From: a virus
IMG/VR virus record: IMGVR_UViG_3300034117_000358
Location: 1-22,413 of that record
Strand: one strand, 5' to 3'
DNA length: 22,413 nt
Position 1 is the first letter of the stretch. Each line of letters begins with the position of its first letter. Under the pieces are notes generated by a model. The model did not search any database. It saw only the letters and a program-made list of their open reading frames with translations, and was not told where the DNA came from. A program made the translations under genes and the position numbers. Shown here piece after piece: positions 21,087 to 22,413 of this stretch.

Positions 21087-22413
21087 TCTTACTAAAACCA
21101 TCTACTTTCTTAATTTCAATAAGTCCATCTACTATATCTCTCATTTGTTCTAAGTGAGAAATAACCCAAATGAAATCAAATTGAGTTTTAAGATACTGCA
21201 TCATCATAAATAAGGATGATAGATTATCCGCATCTAATGTTCCAAACCCTTCATCTATTACTAAGAAGTTTGGTCTAGGTAGGTTGCATATGTTAATTAG
21301 AGCCACTCTAATCGCTAATCCCGATATGAACTTCTCCATACCACTACACATCTCTAAAGCCCATTCCTGGTCTTCGTAAACGATTCTAGCGTTAATGTTC
21401 TTTCCATCAGTATCCATTGATATTGAGAAGTCTACCACTTGTCCTAATATGTTGTTCACTTCGTTTTCAATTGCTGGAAGTGCTTTGGATATTAACTCAT
21501 ATGGTACACCATCTTTCTTAACTGCATCTAAGTAGAATGTATATAATTGATTTTTACTTTCCAATTCTTTTACTTCCTCCATCTTAGCTACCATATTGTC
21601 AATGTAGGTTTTTGTTGCACCTACCTCTGACATTAATTTTAACATCTTTTTATTGACATTAGATATTTGAGTTTCAATACCTTGCTTTTCCTCTTTAATA
21701 TTTTCAATTTGATTTACTAAAGAAGTATTGTTTGTAATTGTTTCTACATTATCATTATATCTTTTAATATCAGCCTTTGCTGTTTCTAATTGATGTTGTA
21801 GTAATTCAATTCTTGATTCTGCGGTTTTACCATCGGCTTCTAATCTTTCTCTTAATGTAATTAATCTACTATGCTCATCAGTCCATTGTTTCCATTGACG
21901 GAATTGGTCTTCAACTCCAGCCAATTCACCTAATTGAGTTATAAGAGCACCATGTAATATGTTTAGTATTTCTAATTGATTACCTTGCTCTCCTAATTTC
22001 TTTTCAGTTTCATTTGCATCCTTTACGAATACATTGTTCATACAAAAGTTACAATTAGGGTCATACTCATGCTCTGCTAAATGTGATAACTTCTCTTTGT
22101 TGGTTTCAATTGTTTGTTCTAATAATTCAATCTGATGTAATGTATCTTTGATTTGCCCTTTAACTAAATTCAATTGTATTTGAGCATCACCAATATCAGT
22201 TCCGTTTATAGTAACTTTAGAATCAACCATTTCTTTGGCTTCTCTAACCAATTCTTTAGCCTCCGTATGCTTTTCAACTAATTTGTATTTAGTACCACCC
22301 CAAGTTGTTAAATCACCCTCAATTGTTTTAAGTTTTGAATTTAGAGTATCAATGTTTAAATTACCTTGTATTGGAATGATTTGTTGGGATAGATTTATTA
22401 TTTGTTCATCCAA
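21076..22413 (-). CDS. 46: Recombination nuclease subunit, T4 gp46/Rad50/SbcC-like (partial, N-terminus beyond the right edge)
   Basis: With its gp47/Mre11-like partner, this SMC-type ATPase processes DNA ends for recombination-dependent replication. The visible 445 residues hold the second half of the protein: coiled coil (about 1-110), a zinc-hook-like CNFC (121-124), the returning coiled coil (about 130-300), and the C-terminal ATPase lobe with the signature CSGMEKFISG (356-365, a variant of LSGGQ), Walker B FLVIDEGFGTLD (383-394) with its D-loop, and the switch His420 (VISHLEQ). The Walker A lobe must lie to the right of the window; the frame is open to the last base, and the TTG codon at the edge is not a believable start. 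T4 gp46 is 560 residues. The gene ends in TAG at 21078-21076, overlapping the convergent small regulator gene. Confidence 0.9.
   Translation of the reverse strand: MDEQIINLSQQIIPIQGNLNIDTLNSKLKTIEGDLTTWGGTKYKLVEKHTEAKELVREAKEMVDSKVTINGTDIGDAQIQLNLVKGQIKDTLHQIELLEQTIETNKEKLSHLAEHEYDPNCNFCMNNVFVKDANETEKKLGEQGNQLEILNILHGALITQLGELAGVEDQFRQWKQWTDEHSRLITLRERLEADGKTAESRIELLQHQLETAKADIKRYNDNVETITNNTSLVNQIENIKEEKQGIETQISNVNKKMLKLMSEVGATKTYIDNMVAKMEEVKELESKNQLYTFYLDAVKKDGVPYELISKALPAIENEVNNILGQVVDFSISMDTDGKNINARIVYEDQEWALEMCSGMEKFISGLAIRVALINICNLPRPNFLVIDEGFGTLDADNLSSLFMMMQYLKTQFDFIWVISHLEQMRDIVDGLIEIKKVDGFSKINF

Noticed and set aside
22411-22413. TTG at the right edge as start of the gp46-like gene
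   Set aside because: The visible protein lacks the Walker A lobe, so the frame must continue beyond the window; the TTG is an internal codon.
1-22413. tRNA genes, CRISPR arrays, insertion sequences, attachment sites
   Set aside because: The gaps between genes are short and A/T-rich; I saw no cloverleaf-like segment, no spaced repeat array, no transposase and no integrase.

Overview
The window is part of the genome of a large tailed double-stranded DNA phage of the T4-like myovirus type. It encodes the large terminase (gp17-like), the portal (gp20-like), a prohead core protease (gp21-like), a giant fibre protein with a C-terminal intramolecular chaperone, and the C-terminal part of a gp46/Rad50-like recombination nuclease subunit. 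The DNA is very AT-rich. All genes but one lie on the minus strand and are tightly packed, with short or overlapping junctions. I saw no tRNA, rRNA, CRISPR array or insertion sequence, and no gene-free stretch longer than about 100 bases.

Layout in the direction of transcription (right to left): (1) 22413-21076, gp46-like subunit, truncated by the window edge. (2) 20913-21086, a small plus-strand ribbon-helix-helix regulator not described by long-ORF calling; it converges on and overlaps the gp46 gene and diverges from the fibre gene. The 90-bp divergent gap holds a perfect inverted repeat and a direct repeat that look like operators. (3) 20822-13449, a 2457-residue fibre. (4) 13417-13133, a coiled-coil protein. 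(5) 13078-9759, a two-gene glycosylation cassette: a glycosyltransferase/methyltransferase/glycosyltransferase fusion and a TibC/AAH-like heptosyltransferase. (6) 9709-9344, a paralogue of the first coiled-coil protein. (7) 9309-6664, an 881-residue multidomain protein carrying a HIGH-type nucleotidyltransferase, a DUF5661-like domain and a ligase-like KxDG nucleotidyltransferase. (8) 6612-1, the DNA packaging and prohead block: a Cys-rich coiled-coil protein, large terminase, portal, three probable prohead core proteins, and the core protease, which runs off the left edge.

The right-hand genes would build the adsorption apparatus and may glycosylate the virion or the host surface. The left-hand genes build and fill the head. 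Peptides resembling T4 capsid-targeting and gp21-cleavage sites occur in the core proteins and twice in the 881-residue protein, which suggests that this enzyme is packaged in the head and cut into pieces by the protease.

The host is uncertain. Most genes lack a recognisable Shine-Dalgarno sequence, and the glycosylation cassette is preceded by an exact match to the Bacteroidota housekeeping promoter (TTTG, 20 bases, TAnnTTTG). Together these weakly point to a Bacteroidota host. A 15-base motif is repeated exactly upstream of three genes and is a candidate phage promoter.
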